From positions 62,001-126,000 of the forward strand of contig CAXSAZ010000009.1 of the NCBI GenBank assembly GCA_964235485.1: a stretch of DNA of 64,000 bases. The letters run 5' to 3'. Under the pieces are notes generated by a model. That model did no database searches, was not told where the DNA came from, and saw nothing but the letters and a program-made list of their open reading frames with translations. This DNA comes from CAHJXG01 sp964235485. Lineage in GTDB: Bacteria; Pseudomonadota; Alphaproteobacteria; Acetobacterales; Acetobacteraceae. Shown one piece after another: positions 42,201 to 55,785 of this stretch (its first letter is position 1; each line of letters starts with the position of its first letter). A program made the translations under genes and the position numbers.

Positions 42201-43789
42201 GCCGGCGGCGTCGTCCAGCGCAGCTCGTGCAGCGGCGACATCGCGCCCCAGATGGACAGCGGCAGCTCGGCCAGGCCCTTGTGCGCGGCGGTGTAGTAGG
42301 GGACGACGTTCAGGAAGTGGATGGGCGCCTCGTCCACAACGATCTTCTGGAACTCGGCATACAGGGCGTGGCGCCGGGCGGGGTCCGGCTCGGCGGCGGC
42401 CCCGTCCAACAGCTCGTCCACCCGGGCGTTGCGGTAGCCCTGCATGTTCGCCCAGACCACGCCCTTGCGGATGTTGCTGCCGAGGTAGGTGCGGGCGACG
42501 CCAATCACCGGGTCGCCCCAATTGAACACGCTGTCCACCGTCATGTCGTAGTCGTAGTTGGCGACGCGCTCCGCCCAGGTCGGGAAATCCGGCACCGCGC
42601 GCACCTCGGCTGCGATGCCGATCTTGCGCAAGGCCGGGCGCAGGAACTCGGCGACGTTGCGCCCTTGCTCGGGGTCGCCGGGGTCGTAGTCGATCACCAG
42701 CGGGAAGCGGGTGCCGTCCGCGCCGCGCTTGTGCCCGGCCGCGTCCAGCAGCGCGTTGGCGCGGGCCAGGTCGGGCGCGTAGGGCTGCACGTCCTTGTTG
42801 TAGAACGGCGAGGTCGGCACGATGGGCGTCATCGCCTCCGCCGCCTTGCCGGACATCAGCACCCGCGTCACCTGCTTGCGGTCCACGGCGAAGGCGATGG
42901 CCTGGCGCACCCGCGCGTCGTCGAGCGGCTTCCTCATGCAGTTGAAGGCGAGCCAGGTGATCGGGCCGATGCCGGCGTAGCCCTGCGGAGTCACGGTCAT
43001 GCTGGCGATTTTCTGCGCCCGGTCGATGTTGCGCACGCCGGCCAGCAGCGGCGCCATGTGGACCTCGCCCCGTTCCAGCGCCAGCACCATGACCGTGGGG
43101 TCGGTGATGATGCGGATCACGAGCGCATCCAGCGCCGCCGGCTTCGGCAGGGCGAACTGCTCGAACCGCTCCAGCCGGATGAACTGGCCGCGGTTGTACT
43201 CGACGAAGCGGAACGGGCCGCAGCCGACCGGCTTCAGGTTGGCGGGGTGGGTCAGGATGTCCTGGCCGTCGCCGTAGATGTGCTTGGGCAGGATCGGCAT
43301 CAGCGCCGGGGACATGGCCAGCAGCAGGGCAGGGTGGGGGTGCTTCAGGCGGATCACCACCGTATGCGGATCCGGCGTCTCGACCGCCTCGACCGGGGCC
43401 AGCATGGTGGTGAAGGGGTGGCGGGCCTTGATGACGCCCACCGTGAAGGCGACATCCTCCGACGTGACGGGATGGCCGTCATGGAACACCGCCCCCTCGA
43501 CCAGGTTGAGCGTCACGCTGAGCGCGTCGGGGGCAACGGTCCAGCTTTTGGCCAGATAGGGCTGAGGGTTCCAATCGGCGTCGAACCGCAGCGGACTGGC
43601 GAAGATCTGCGTGGCCGGGATGGCCGTCGCGGTGCCGGACTGGATGGCGCCGTTGAAGTGCCGCGGCTCCTGGCCCATGCCCATCACCAGCGTGTTGCCG
43701 GCCGCCAAGGCGGGCTGCAGCCCGGCCATCGTGCCCTGCGCCGCGACCAAGGCGGACCCGGCAAGCAGGAGGGAGCGTCTGTCCAGCAT
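42197..43789 (-). CDS. peptide-type (SBP family 5) substrate-binding protein
   Basis: 530 residues; AAGGATCAG lies just before the ATG. The signal peptide (MLDRRSLLLAGSALVAAQGT, with paired Arg and a possible Tat character) ends near PALA. The mature protein has the SBP_bac_5 blocks: PYLAKSWTVAPDALSVTLNL, VFHDGHPVTSEDVAFTV and the C-terminal NYDYDMTVDSVFNWGDP. It captures peptides or other compounds in the periplasm for the DppBCDF-like permease that follows. Cotranscription with a hydrolase suggests the ligand could be an N-acyl or amide compound. Confidence 0.92.
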   Translation of the reverse strand: MLDRRSLLLAGSALVAAQGTMAGLQPALAAGNTLVMGMGQEPRHFNGAIQSGTATAIPATQIFASPLRFDADWNPQPYLAKSWTVAPDALSVTLNLVEGAVFHDGHPVTSEDVAFTVGVIKARHPFTTMLAPVEAVETPDPHTVVIRLKHPHPALLLAMSPALMPILPKHIYGDGQDILTHPANLKPVGCGPFRFVEYNRGQFIRLERFEQFALPKPAALDALVIRIITDPTVMVLALERGEVHMAPLLAGVRNIDRAQKIASMTVTPQGYAGIGPITWLAFNCMRKPLDDARVRQAIAFAVDRKQVTRVLMSGKAAEAMTPIVPTSPFYNKDVQPYAPDLARANALLDAAGHKRGADGTRFPLVIDYDPGDPEQGRNVAEFLRPALRKIGIAAEVRAVPDFPTWAERVANYDYDMTVDSVFNWGDPVIGVARTYLGSNIRKGVVWANMQGYRNARVDELLDGAAAEPDPARRHALYAEFQKIVVDEAPIHFLNVVPYYTAAHKGLAELPLSIWGAMSPLHELRWTTPPA

Positions 43790-43851
43790 GGCTGATCCTT
43801 CGGTATGTCGGTCGGTATAACGGTTCAACAAAGCAAATCGCGGGCCACCCG

Positions 43852-44766
43852 TCATGTCGAACAGGGCGCGTCGAGCAGGGCGCGGCGAAACAGGGCGTCC
43901 AGCGCCTCCGGCTGCATCAGCTCCGTGCCGATCACCACCAAGGCATCGTCCTGCCCTTCCGCCGGTGTCAGGCTCCAACGGCGGCCGACGAGCTGCAGCA
44001 GGTGCTGGCGGCCAGGCGCGATCCGGCAGAAGCCCTTGGCCCGCAGCACCGAGGGCGGCAAGCCGTCCAGCACGTCCGCCAGCGCCTGGCGGTCAAAGGG
44101 CGCCGCGTTTCGCCAAAGCCAGGTGCGGAAGGCGTGCGTTGGCGCTTCGGCCATGAAGCGGCTGCCGGGCGCGGGGCGTGCGGGCGGGCCGGCCAGCAAC
44201 GCTTCGGGCAACTCGGCCCGCTCGACCCGGGCGATGCGTGCGCCGGGACGCAGGCGCAGCACCGCGTCCTCGGCCGTGCCGGGTTCGGCCAGGTCGCACT
44301 TGTTCAGCACGATCAGGTCGGCCCGGGCAAGCTGCCGTTCCAGCGTGTCCGTCAGGTAGCGGTCGGCCAACTGGCCCGGGAAGGAGGCCGCGTCCACCAG
44401 CACCAGCACGGCATCCAGCGCCAGCGCCGGCTCCAGCTTCACCAGTTGCGCGATCCGCCAAGGGTCGGATACGCCGCTGGCTTCCAGCAGGACGTGCTCC
44501 GGGGCCGGGTCGCGGCTGAGCAGGCGGGCCAGGGTGTCGCCGAGGTCCGGGCCGATGCTGCAGCACACGCAACCGTTGGCCAGGGACATGACTCCGCCTT
44601 CCAGGCCCGTTATGAGCGCGGCATCCACGTTCACGGCGCCGAAGTCGTTGACCAGGACGGCGTAGCGCCGGGTGGCCGTGCGCAGCAGGTGGTTGACCAT
44701 TGTCGTCTTGCCGGCGCCCAGGAAGCCGCCGACGATCGTGACCGGGACCACGGCGCCCGGGATCAC
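43852..44766 (-). CDS. CobW/G3E family GTPase (metal chaperone type)
   Basis: 304 residues from a GTG overlapping the amidohydrolase stop (GTGA). Walker A VGGFLGAGKTTMVNHLL, the metal-binding CxCC motif NGCVCCSIGPDLGD, Walker B-type VLLEASGVSDP and the guanine motif LNKCDL are all present. The C-terminal CobW_C domain follows from about residue 210. These GTPases deliver zinc or other metals to client enzymes. Translational coupling to a metal-dependent amidohydrolase suggests that enzyme is the client. It lacks a His-rich loop. A 62-nt gap separates it from the binding-protein gene. Confidence 0.9.
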   Translation of the reverse strand: MIPGAVVPVTIVGGFLGAGKTTMVNHLLRTATRRYAVLVNDFGAVNVDAALITGLEGGVMSLANGCVCCSIGPDLGDTLARLLSRDPAPEHVLLEASGVSDPWRIAQLVKLEPALALDAVLVLVDAASFPGQLADRYLTDTLERQLARADLIVLNKCDLAEPGTAEDAVLRLRPGARIARVERAELPEALLAGPPARPAPGSRFMAEAPTHAFRTWLWRNAAPFDRQALADVLDGLPPSVLRAKGFCRIAPGRQHLLQLVGRRWSLTPAEGQDDALVVIGTELMQPEALDALFRRALLDAPCST

Positions 44767-46409
44767 GCCGGGCCGGGGAAGGGGATGCCGCCCAGGACCG
44801 TCGCGTGCACGCCCACGTCCTTCAGCGCCTCCGGCGGCACCGCCAGCGGGTCCTCGTCCAGCACGGCGAAGTCGGCGAACTTGCCCACGTCGATGCTGCC
44901 GACCAGGTGGTCCAGCTTCATGGTGTAGGCAGCGCCGAGCGTGATGGCGCGCAGGGCGTCGGCGACCGGGATGCGCTCGTGCTCCCCGAGCACGGCACCG
45001 GAGGCGGTGCGGCGGTTGACCGCGCACCAAGCGGTGAACAGCGGCCCCAGCGGCGTGACCGGCGCGTCCGAATGGATGGCGAACGGCACGCCCAGGCGCA
45101 GCGCCGTGCCGCACGCATCCATGCGGGCCGCGCGGCTGGGTCCCATGGTGAGCGCCAGGTGGGCATCGCCCCAGTAGAAGATGTGGTTGGCGAAGATGTT
45201 GCAGCAGATGCCCAGCGCCTTCATGCGGCGGTAAAGCGCCTCGTCCGGCATCTGGCAGTGCTGCAGCGTGTGCCGGTGGTCGCCGCGGGGCGCCTCCTGC
45301 AGCGCGCGGCCGATCATCTCGACCGCGACCTCGGACGCCTCGTCGCCGTTGGTGTGGATGTGCAGGTGGGCGCCGGCGCGGTGGTAAGCGAGCACGACGG
45401 CGGCCAGCTCCGCCGGCGCCAGATACCACATGCCGTTCGGCGCGCCGTTGTGGTAGCCGGGCCAGCGCAGGCGCGCCGTGAAGCCCTGGATGGAGCCGTC
45501 CACCACCAGTTTCACCAGGCCGAAATGCAGCTTGGGGTTGCCGCAGCCCGCCAGCTCCCGCCAGCGGGCGATCCCGTCCGGCACGCTGTAGGCGCGGGCC
45601 GCCAAGGCGGGGACGATCCGCAGCGGAAAGCCGTCCTCCCGCGTCACCGCCTCGTAGATGCCGACCGTCTCGGGCGTCAGCTCGTTCAGCAGGTCGGCCG
45701 CGGTGGTGACGCCGGCCATCCGGGCGATCTCCCCGAAGCGGCGCAGCGACGGCGCGTCGATGGCCCGCTCCATGGAGCCGCCGCCGATCACCCGGCGCAC
45801 CCGGCCCATCACCTCCGGCCCCAGCAGCTCGCCGTTGGGCTGCCCCGCGGCGTCGCGCACCAGCCCGTCCAAGTCGGTGTCGGGGGTCAGCCCGGCCCGG
45901 TGCAGCACGGCGCCGTTCACGTTCATGATGTGGCCGGACGCGTGCGTGATGGCCACGGGACGCCGGGTGGACACCCGGTCGAGGTCGGCGCGCACCATGC
46001 GCCGGCCGCCGAAGTAGATCGGGTCGAACCCCCAGGCGGTCAGCGGGGCCTCCGCGTCCTCCATCCCGCGCTCGATCTCCTGCAAGCGCGCGACCACCTC
46101 CTCGATGCTTTTCAGCCCGGGCCACAGGCGCCCGTCGGGGCCGCGGCGGTCGAAGAAGCCGAGGTAGGGGTCCTGCCAGGTCAGGCCCTCGAACAGGTGG
46201 CTGTGCCCTTCCACGAAGCCTGGCAGGATCACCTTGGACGCGAAGCGGTCGTCCGCGACCGCCGGGCCGAACGCCGCCATCTGATCCTGGGTGCCCACCC
46301 CGAGGATGCGGCCCTGCTTGACGGCAACGTGCGTCGCAACGGGCAGCGAGGGGTTCATGGTGATAATGCGCCGGGCCGAGAAAACGTGCAGTGGGTCCGG
46401 CATCGGCAT
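44763..46409 (-). CDS. amidohydrolase, YtcJ-like (metal-dependent)
   Basis: 548 residues from an ATG with AAGGGA upstream; an in-frame ATG two codons on is possible. The N-terminal composite domain (VAVKQGRILGVGTQDQM) is followed by the metal motif LPGFVEGHSHLFEG (H-x-H) and later ligands in HIHTNGDEASEV, RHTLQHCQM and AIHSDAPVTPLGP, ending IDVGKFADFAVLDEDPLAVP. YtcJ-like enzymes hydrolyse N-substituted formamides, N-acyl or cyclic amides in the cytoplasm. It is the first gene of the operon with the GTPase and the peptide-type transporter, so it probably acts on what is imported. Confidence 0.9.
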   Translation of the reverse strand: MPMPDPLHVFSARRIITMNPSLPVATHVAVKQGRILGVGTQDQMAAFGPAVADDRFASKVILPGFVEGHSHLFEGLTWQDPYLGFFDRRGPDGRLWPGLKSIEEVVARLQEIERGMEDAEAPLTAWGFDPIYFGGRRMVRADLDRVSTRRPVAITHASGHIMNVNGAVLHRAGLTPDTDLDGLVRDAAGQPNGELLGPEVMGRVRRVIGGGSMERAIDAPSLRRFGEIARMAGVTTAADLLNELTPETVGIYEAVTREDGFPLRIVPALAARAYSVPDGIARWRELAGCGNPKLHFGLVKLVVDGSIQGFTARLRWPGYHNGAPNGMWYLAPAELAAVVLAYHRAGAHLHIHTNGDEASEVAVEMIGRALQEAPRGDHRHTLQHCQMPDEALYRRMKALGICCNIFANHIFYWGDAHLALTMGPSRAARMDACGTALRLGVPFAIHSDAPVTPLGPLFTAWCAVNRRTASGAVLGEHERIPVADALRAITLGAAYTMKLDHLVGSIDVGKFADFAVLDEDPLAVPPEALKDVGVHATVLGGIPFPGPA

Positions 46410-46598
46410 GGGTTCCCTTGTGCTTCGGACGGGGCGACGAGGATAGGATCGGCCCTGCGCCAGTCCAACGTTTAAGCCTGCCCCTTTTCGCTGCAATGCA
46501 CAACGGCCATCCTGCAAAGCCTGCCCGGAGCGGTCAAACGCCCCGAGTTGCCGGCCGCCGCGGCAATGCCCGCCGCAGGCTCAGCCCGGCCAGCCCGC

Positions 46599-48107
46599 TC
46601 ACGCCCGTACCGGCCCACGCGCCCGCCGCACCGCGTCCTGCCACCCGGCGCGGCGACGGTCGCGGGCAGGGGCGTCCGACCGGGGCGCGAAGCGCCGCTC
46701 CGCCTGCCAGGCCCGGGCGAACTCCTCCGGTTCGGGATACACGCCCGCGTCCAAGCCAGCCAGGTAGGCCGCCCCGAGCGCCGTCGTTTCCAGGCAGCGC
46801 GGACGGTCCACCGGCATGTCGAGCGTGTCCGCCAGGAACTGCATCGTCCAATCGGACGCGCTCATGCCGCCATCGACCCGCAGCACCCCGGCGCCCGCGT
46901 CCAGCCGGGCATCCCGCAGGTCCGAGCGCATCGCCTCCATCAGATCCTCCGTCTGGTGCGCCACGCATTCCAGCGCCGCCCGCGCCAGCTCCGCCCGCCC
47001 GGTGCTGCGCGTCAGCCCGGTCAGGATGCCGCGCGCATCCGGGTCCCAATGCGGCGCGCCCAGCCCGACAAAGGCGGGCACGAGATACACCTCCTGCGCC
47101 GGGTCGGCGGCGGCGGCCAGCGCGCCGGTCTCAGCGGCGTGCGCGATGAGGCCGAGGCCGTCCCGCAGCCATTGCACCGCGGCGCCGGCGACGAAGATCG
47201 CCCCTTCCAGCGCATAGGTGCGCCGCCCCGCCCGCTGCAGCGCCACCGTGGTCAGCAAGCGGTGCGCGGACGGCACCGGCCGCTCCCCGGTGTGCAGCAG
47301 CGCGAAGCAGCCGGTACCATAGGTGGATTTGACGGCGCCGGGTGTTGTGCAGCCTTGGCCGATCAGCGCCCCCTGCTGGTCCCCCACCATCGCCCGCACC
47401 GGCAGCGCCGCGCCCAAGTGGCCCGGCGCCACCGTGCCGAACAAGCCGCTGCTGTCCCGCACCTCCGGCAGCACGGCGGCGGGGATGCGGAACAGCGCCA
47501 GCAGCTCCGGGTCCCACGCGCCCGTGTGGATGTTGAGCAGCATGGTGCGGGATGCGTTGGTGGCGTCCGTCGCATGAACCGCCCCGTCCGTGAGGCGCCA
47601 CAGGAGGTAGCTGTCCACCGTCCCGAACGCGAGCCGCCCGGCGGCCGCGGCGTCCCGCGCGCCCGGCACGCTGTCCAGCAGCCAGGCCAGCTTGGTGGCG
47701 GAGAAGTAGGGGTCGAGCAGCAGCCCGGTGCGCGCCTGCACGGCCGCGCCGTGGCCGCCGGCTTCCAGCGCGGCGCAGGCGGCGGCCGTGCGCCGGTCCT
47801 GCCAAACAATCGCGCGGTGCACGGCGCGGCCCGTGGCGCGGTCCCACAGCACGGTCGTTTCCCGCTGGCTGGCGATGCCCACCGCCGCGACCTGCCCCGC
47901 CGTGATCCCGGCCCGCTGCAGCGCCGCGCGCGCGGTGGAGAGCGTGGTGCGCCACAGGTCCTCCGGGTCGTGCTCGACCCAGCCGGGCTGCGGGTAATGC
48001 TGCGGGAACTCCTCCGACGCCTGCGCGACCGGCTCGACGCCGGGTCCGAACACCATTGCGCGGGATGACGACGTGCCCTGATCCAGGGCGAGCACATAGG
48101 TGACCAT
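46599..48107 (-). CDS. glpK: glycerol kinase
   Basis: 502 residues from MVTYVLALDQGTSSSRAMVF; an in-frame extension upstream runs through repeat sequence and is unlikely. FGGY-kinase blocks: DQGTSSSRAM (phosphate loop), IVWQDRRTAAAC, the adenine-side block STYGTGCFALLHTGERPVPS and the C-terminal LRVDGGMSASDWTMQFLADT. It phosphorylates glycerol with ATP to glycerol 3-phosphate in the cytosol, trapping what the GlpSTPQUV transporter brings in. Last gene of the glp locus; the 160-nt gap from glpV carries a hairpin and a REP doublet that could tune its expression. Confidence 0.95.
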   Translation of the reverse strand: MVTYVLALDQGTSSSRAMVFGPGVEPVAQASEEFPQHYPQPGWVEHDPEDLWRTTLSTARAALQRAGITAGQVAAVGIASQRETTVLWDRATGRAVHRAIVWQDRRTAAACAALEAGGHGAAVQARTGLLLDPYFSATKLAWLLDSVPGARDAAAAGRLAFGTVDSYLLWRLTDGAVHATDATNASRTMLLNIHTGAWDPELLALFRIPAAVLPEVRDSSGLFGTVAPGHLGAALPVRAMVGDQQGALIGQGCTTPGAVKSTYGTGCFALLHTGERPVPSAHRLLTTVALQRAGRRTYALEGAIFVAGAAVQWLRDGLGLIAHAAETGALAAAADPAQEVYLVPAFVGLGAPHWDPDARGILTGLTRSTGRAELARAALECVAHQTEDLMEAMRSDLRDARLDAGAGVLRVDGGMSASDWTMQFLADTLDMPVDRPRCLETTALGAAYLAGLDAGVYPEPEEFARAWQAERRFAPRSDAPARDRRRAGWQDAVRRARGPVRA

Positions 48108-48130
48108 GGGCCTACACCCTTCCATGTCCT

Positions 48131-48163
48131 CGCCCCCTTTCCCACCCGGCGGGAAAGGGGGCG
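48131..48163. other. perfect 13-bp hairpin in the glpV-glpK gap
   Basis: CGCCCCCTTTCCC (48131-48143) is perfectly complementary to GGGAAAGGGGGCG (48151-48163) around the loop ACCCGGC. It is 24 bases upstream of the glpK start on the message. It lacks a T run, so it is more likely an mRNA stabiliser, attenuator or mobile repeat than a simple terminator. Confidence 0.7.
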
Positions 48164-48170
48164 GTTCTTC

Positions 48171-48252
48171 GTCCCGCGGAAAAGCGTCAGCGCCTTCCGC
48201 CACGGCCGCGGCGCTGCGTTGCGGCGGGAGGCGCTTCGCTTTCCCGCCCTAC
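48171..48252. repeat. REP-like palindromic doublet, copy 2
   Basis: The left arm reads CCCGCGGAAAAGCGTCAGCG then CCTTCCGCC; the right arm ends GCTTCGCTTTCCCGCCCTAC. The arms are imperfect inverted repeats of each other. AAAAGCGTCAGCGCCTTCCG is the exact reverse complement of part of the copy at 10819-10899. It begins 16 bases past the glpV stop. Confidence 0.75.
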
Positions 48253-48267
48253 GACGACCGCTGCCGT

Positions 48268-50016
<1,749 letters not shown>

Positions 50017-50064
50017 GCGCGTTTCCTTCCCTTTGCCCGCACGATGCGGGACGGTTGTTGTGAA

Positions 50065-50346
50065 CTATGCGTAGCGGAACATTGCCGCCCCGAACAGGAC
50101 CGAAGCGCCGAGCGCCGGCCACACGGCCTCGCCGCCGAGGCCGATCCACAGGACGTGGATGACGGCCGCGCCCAGCAGCGACACGAACAGCCGGTCGCCG
50201 CGCGTGGTGGGGAAGCGCAGGATGCCCCGGCGCGGCGCTTCCGGCCGCAGCAGCGCGAGCGCGGTCATGCCCGCCAGGGTCGCGGCCAGCAGCGCGAAGA
50301 ACACCGCCGTTTGCCAGGTCCACGCCATCCAGGAAAAATCCGGCAT
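50065..50346 (-). CDS. glpU: small membrane protein of the glycerol transporter
   Basis: 93 residues with two clear helices (TAVFFALLAATLAGMTALAL and LGASVLFGAAMF-type C-terminus) and a central basic loop RPEAPRRGILRFPTTRGDRL. It matches the DUF2160-type small protein between glpQ and glpV in rhizobial glycerol loci. Its role in the transporter is not known; it could stabilise the permease. I use the ATG at 50346; a GTG one codon earlier is possible. Confidence 0.85.
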   Translation of the reverse strand: MPDFSWMAWTWQTAVFFALLAATLAGMTALALLRPEAPRRGILRFPTTRGDRLFVSLLGAAVIHVLWIGLGGEAVWPALGASVLFGAAMFRYA

Positions 50347-50376
50347 CACACGCGCCCCAGGGCGAAGCCCCACATG

Positions 50377-51170
<794 letters not shown>

Positions 51171-51174
<4 letters not shown>

Positions 51175-52057
51175 GGCGTCGGCTCCCGCGCCGCGTCGAG
51201 CTGCGTCATCGCGGTGAAGAACACCCAGCACACCAGCAGCGTCATCAGGTTATACACGAGGCTCATCGCCGCCGCCTTGCCCAGGTCGAATTGGCCGAGC
51301 GCCAGCTTCACGAGGTCGATGGACAGGAAGGTCGTCGAGTTGCCGGGGCCGCCGCCGGTGACGACGAACGGCTCGGTGTAGATCATGAAGCTGTCGATGA
51401 AGCGCAGCAGCACGCCGATCACCAGCACGCGCTTGAGCTTCGGCAGCTCGATGTTGCGGAACACCGCCCAGCGCCCGGCGCCGTCGATGCGCGCCGCCTG
51501 GTAGTAGGCGTCCGGAATCGCCCGCAGCCCCGCGTAGCACAGCAGCGCCACGAGCGAGGTCCAGTGCCACACGTCCATGACGATCACCGTGAACCACGCG
51601 GCGGTGGCGTTGCCGGCGTAGTTGTAGTCGATGCCAAGCCCGTTCACCGCCGCGCCGAACAGCCCGATGTCGGCCCGCGCGAACACCTGCCAGATCGTCC
51701 CCACCACGTTCCACGGCACCAAAAGCGGCAGCGCCATGACCACCATCGTGACCGCGAGCCGCCAGCCGCCGCGCGGCATGCACAGCGCCACCAGGATGCC
51801 GAGCGGCACCTCGATGGCGAGGATGATGGCGGAGAACACGAGGTTGCGCCCGAGCGCCGCCAGGAACCGGCCGCCCAGCTCGCTCGTGGGGTCCAGCAGC
51901 TCGCGGAACCAGCCCATGCCGTTCCAGAAGAACTGGTTGTTGCCGAAGCTGTCCTGCACCGAGTAGTTCACCACCGTCATCAACGGCAGCACGGCCGAGA
52001 ACAGCACAACGGCGAACACCGGCAGCACCAGCAGCCAGGCGCGGTCGTCCCGGGGCT

Positions 52058-52061
<4 letters not shown>
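51171..52061 (-). CDS. glpP: glycerol ABC transporter permease
   Basis: 296 residues from MKPRDDRAWLLVLPVFAVVL; the ATG overlaps the glpT stop (ATGA). Six helices and a MalF-type coupling loop AIPDAYYQAARIDGAGRWAV. The periplasmic loop after the first helix (VNYSVQDSFGNNQFFWNGMG) is typical for GlpP of the family. Pairs with GlpQ. Confidence 0.9.
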
Positions 52062-54164
<2,103 letters not shown>

Positions 54165-54168
<4 letters not shown>

Positions 54169-55697
54169 GCCACCGCCACCCGCCCCGGCGCGTGGACAGT
54201 CGCCATGGCGGCGTCCAACGCCTCGATCTGCTGCGCGTCCAGCCGTAGGCCGAGCTTGGACCGGCGCCACACCACGTCCGCGCCGCGCCGCGCCCATTCC
54301 TCGCGCACGAGGTAGTCCACCTCCGCCTGCGTCAGCCCGGCGCCGAAATCGCGTCCCATGGCCTCCATGCTGCCGGCCTCGCCCACAACCGCGGCGGCGC
54401 GGGTGCCGTAGGCGCGGACCAAGCGCCGGGCCAAGGCGGGCGGCAGGAACGGCGCGCGGGCGGCCAGTTGCGCCACCTCCGCGTCGAACCCGTCCTGCGC
54501 GAAGTCGCCGCCGGGCAGGGGCGCCGATGCGGTCCAGCCGGGGGCAAGGCCCCGCGCCGCGGGCAAGTGCGGGGCGAGCCGCGCCAACGCCGCCTCGGCC
54601 AGCCGCCGGTAGGTGGTGATCTTGCCGCCGAACACCGACAGCACGGGGGCGCCGCCGCCGGGCGCGTCGAGCTTCAGAACGTAGTCCCGCGTCGCCTCCT
54701 GCGCCGCCGAGGCGCCGTCGTCATACAGCGGGCGCACGCCGGAATAGGACCAGACGACATCGCCGGGTGTCACGGGCTTGACGAAGTACTCGCTCGCGGC
54801 GCGGCAGATGTAGCCGACCTCCTCCGCCGTGGCGTGCACGGCTGCCGGGTCGCCCTTGTAGTCGAGGTCCGTGGTGCCGATCAGGGTGAAGTCGGTTTCA
54901 TACGGGATGGCGAAGAAGATGCGGCCATCCGCGTTCTGGAAAATGTAGCAGCGGTCGTGATCGTAGAGCCGCCGCACCACGACGTGGCTGCCCTGGACCA
55001 GCCGCACCGTCGCGGGCGCGTTGGAGCGCATCACGGTGGACAGCACCTCCCCCACCCACGGCCCGGCCGCGTTCACCAGCGCGCGTGCCCGCACCGTGCG
55101 CCGCGCGCCGTGCTCATCCGTGAGCGTCAGCGCCCACCCGTCCCCGTCCCGCACCGCGGACGCGACCCGCGTGCGCGTCAGCACGTCCGCGCCCCGGTCG
55201 GCGGCGTCCCGCGCGTTCAGCACGACCATGCGGCTGTCCTCCACCCAGCAATCCGAGTACTCGAACCCCAGGGTGAACTCAGGCTTCAGCGGCGCGCCGG
55301 CCGGGTCGTGGCGCAGCCGGACGGTTCGGGTCTTGGGCAGCAAGCGCCGCCCACCCAGGTGGTCGTACAGGAACAGCCCGGCGCGCAGCAGCCAAGCCGG
55401 ACGCTGCCCCCGGTTGTGCGGCAGCACGAAGCGCAGCGGCCAAACGATGTGCGGCGCCATGCGCCAGATGACCTCGCGCTCCAGCAGCGCCTCGCGCACC
55501 AGGCGGAACTTCCGGTGCTCCAGGTAGCGCAGCCCGCCGTGGATCAGCTTGGTGGAGGCGGAGGAGGTTCCGCCGCCGAGGTCTGCCTGCTCGCACAGCA
55601 GCACCGACCAGCCGCGCCCGGCGGCGTCGCGCGCGATGCCGCAGCCGTTGATGCCGCCGCCAATCACCGCGAGGTCGTATTGCTGGTCCGCTTTCAC
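54165..55697 (-). CDS. glpD: glycerol-3-phosphate dehydrogenase, FAD-dependent
   Basis: 510 residues from the GTG that opens VKADQQYDLAVIGGGINGCG, with AAGG upstream; a TTG 24 nt earlier or ATGs at 55751/55763 would lengthen the protein without adding domain. FAD motif IGGGINGCGIARDAAGRG, then GGGTSSASTKLIHGGLRYLE, and the C-terminal DAO_C helical domain with YLVREEWARRGADVVWRRSK. It oxidises glycerol 3-phosphate to dihydroxyacetone phosphate at the inner membrane and reduces ubiquinone. First structural gene of the glp operon, 88 nt after glpR. Confidence 0.94.
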
Positions 55698-55785
55698 TCT
55701 TGCGCCTTCGGTTTGTTCGGACAACAGCGTATTCCCTCCCCATCCGAACATCAAGACGAACATCCGTCGCCGCCCAGCCCGGCGC

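Noticed and set aside
46410..46598. Short plus-strand frames in the gap between glpK and the amidohydrolase gene
   Set aside because: They are Pro/Arg-rich, have no ribosome sites and extend as antisense into glpK.
48131..48163. Perfect hairpin as the terminator of the glp operon
   Set aside because: It lacks a T run on the transcribed strand and glpK follows in the same orientation, so a full stop here would cut off glpK.
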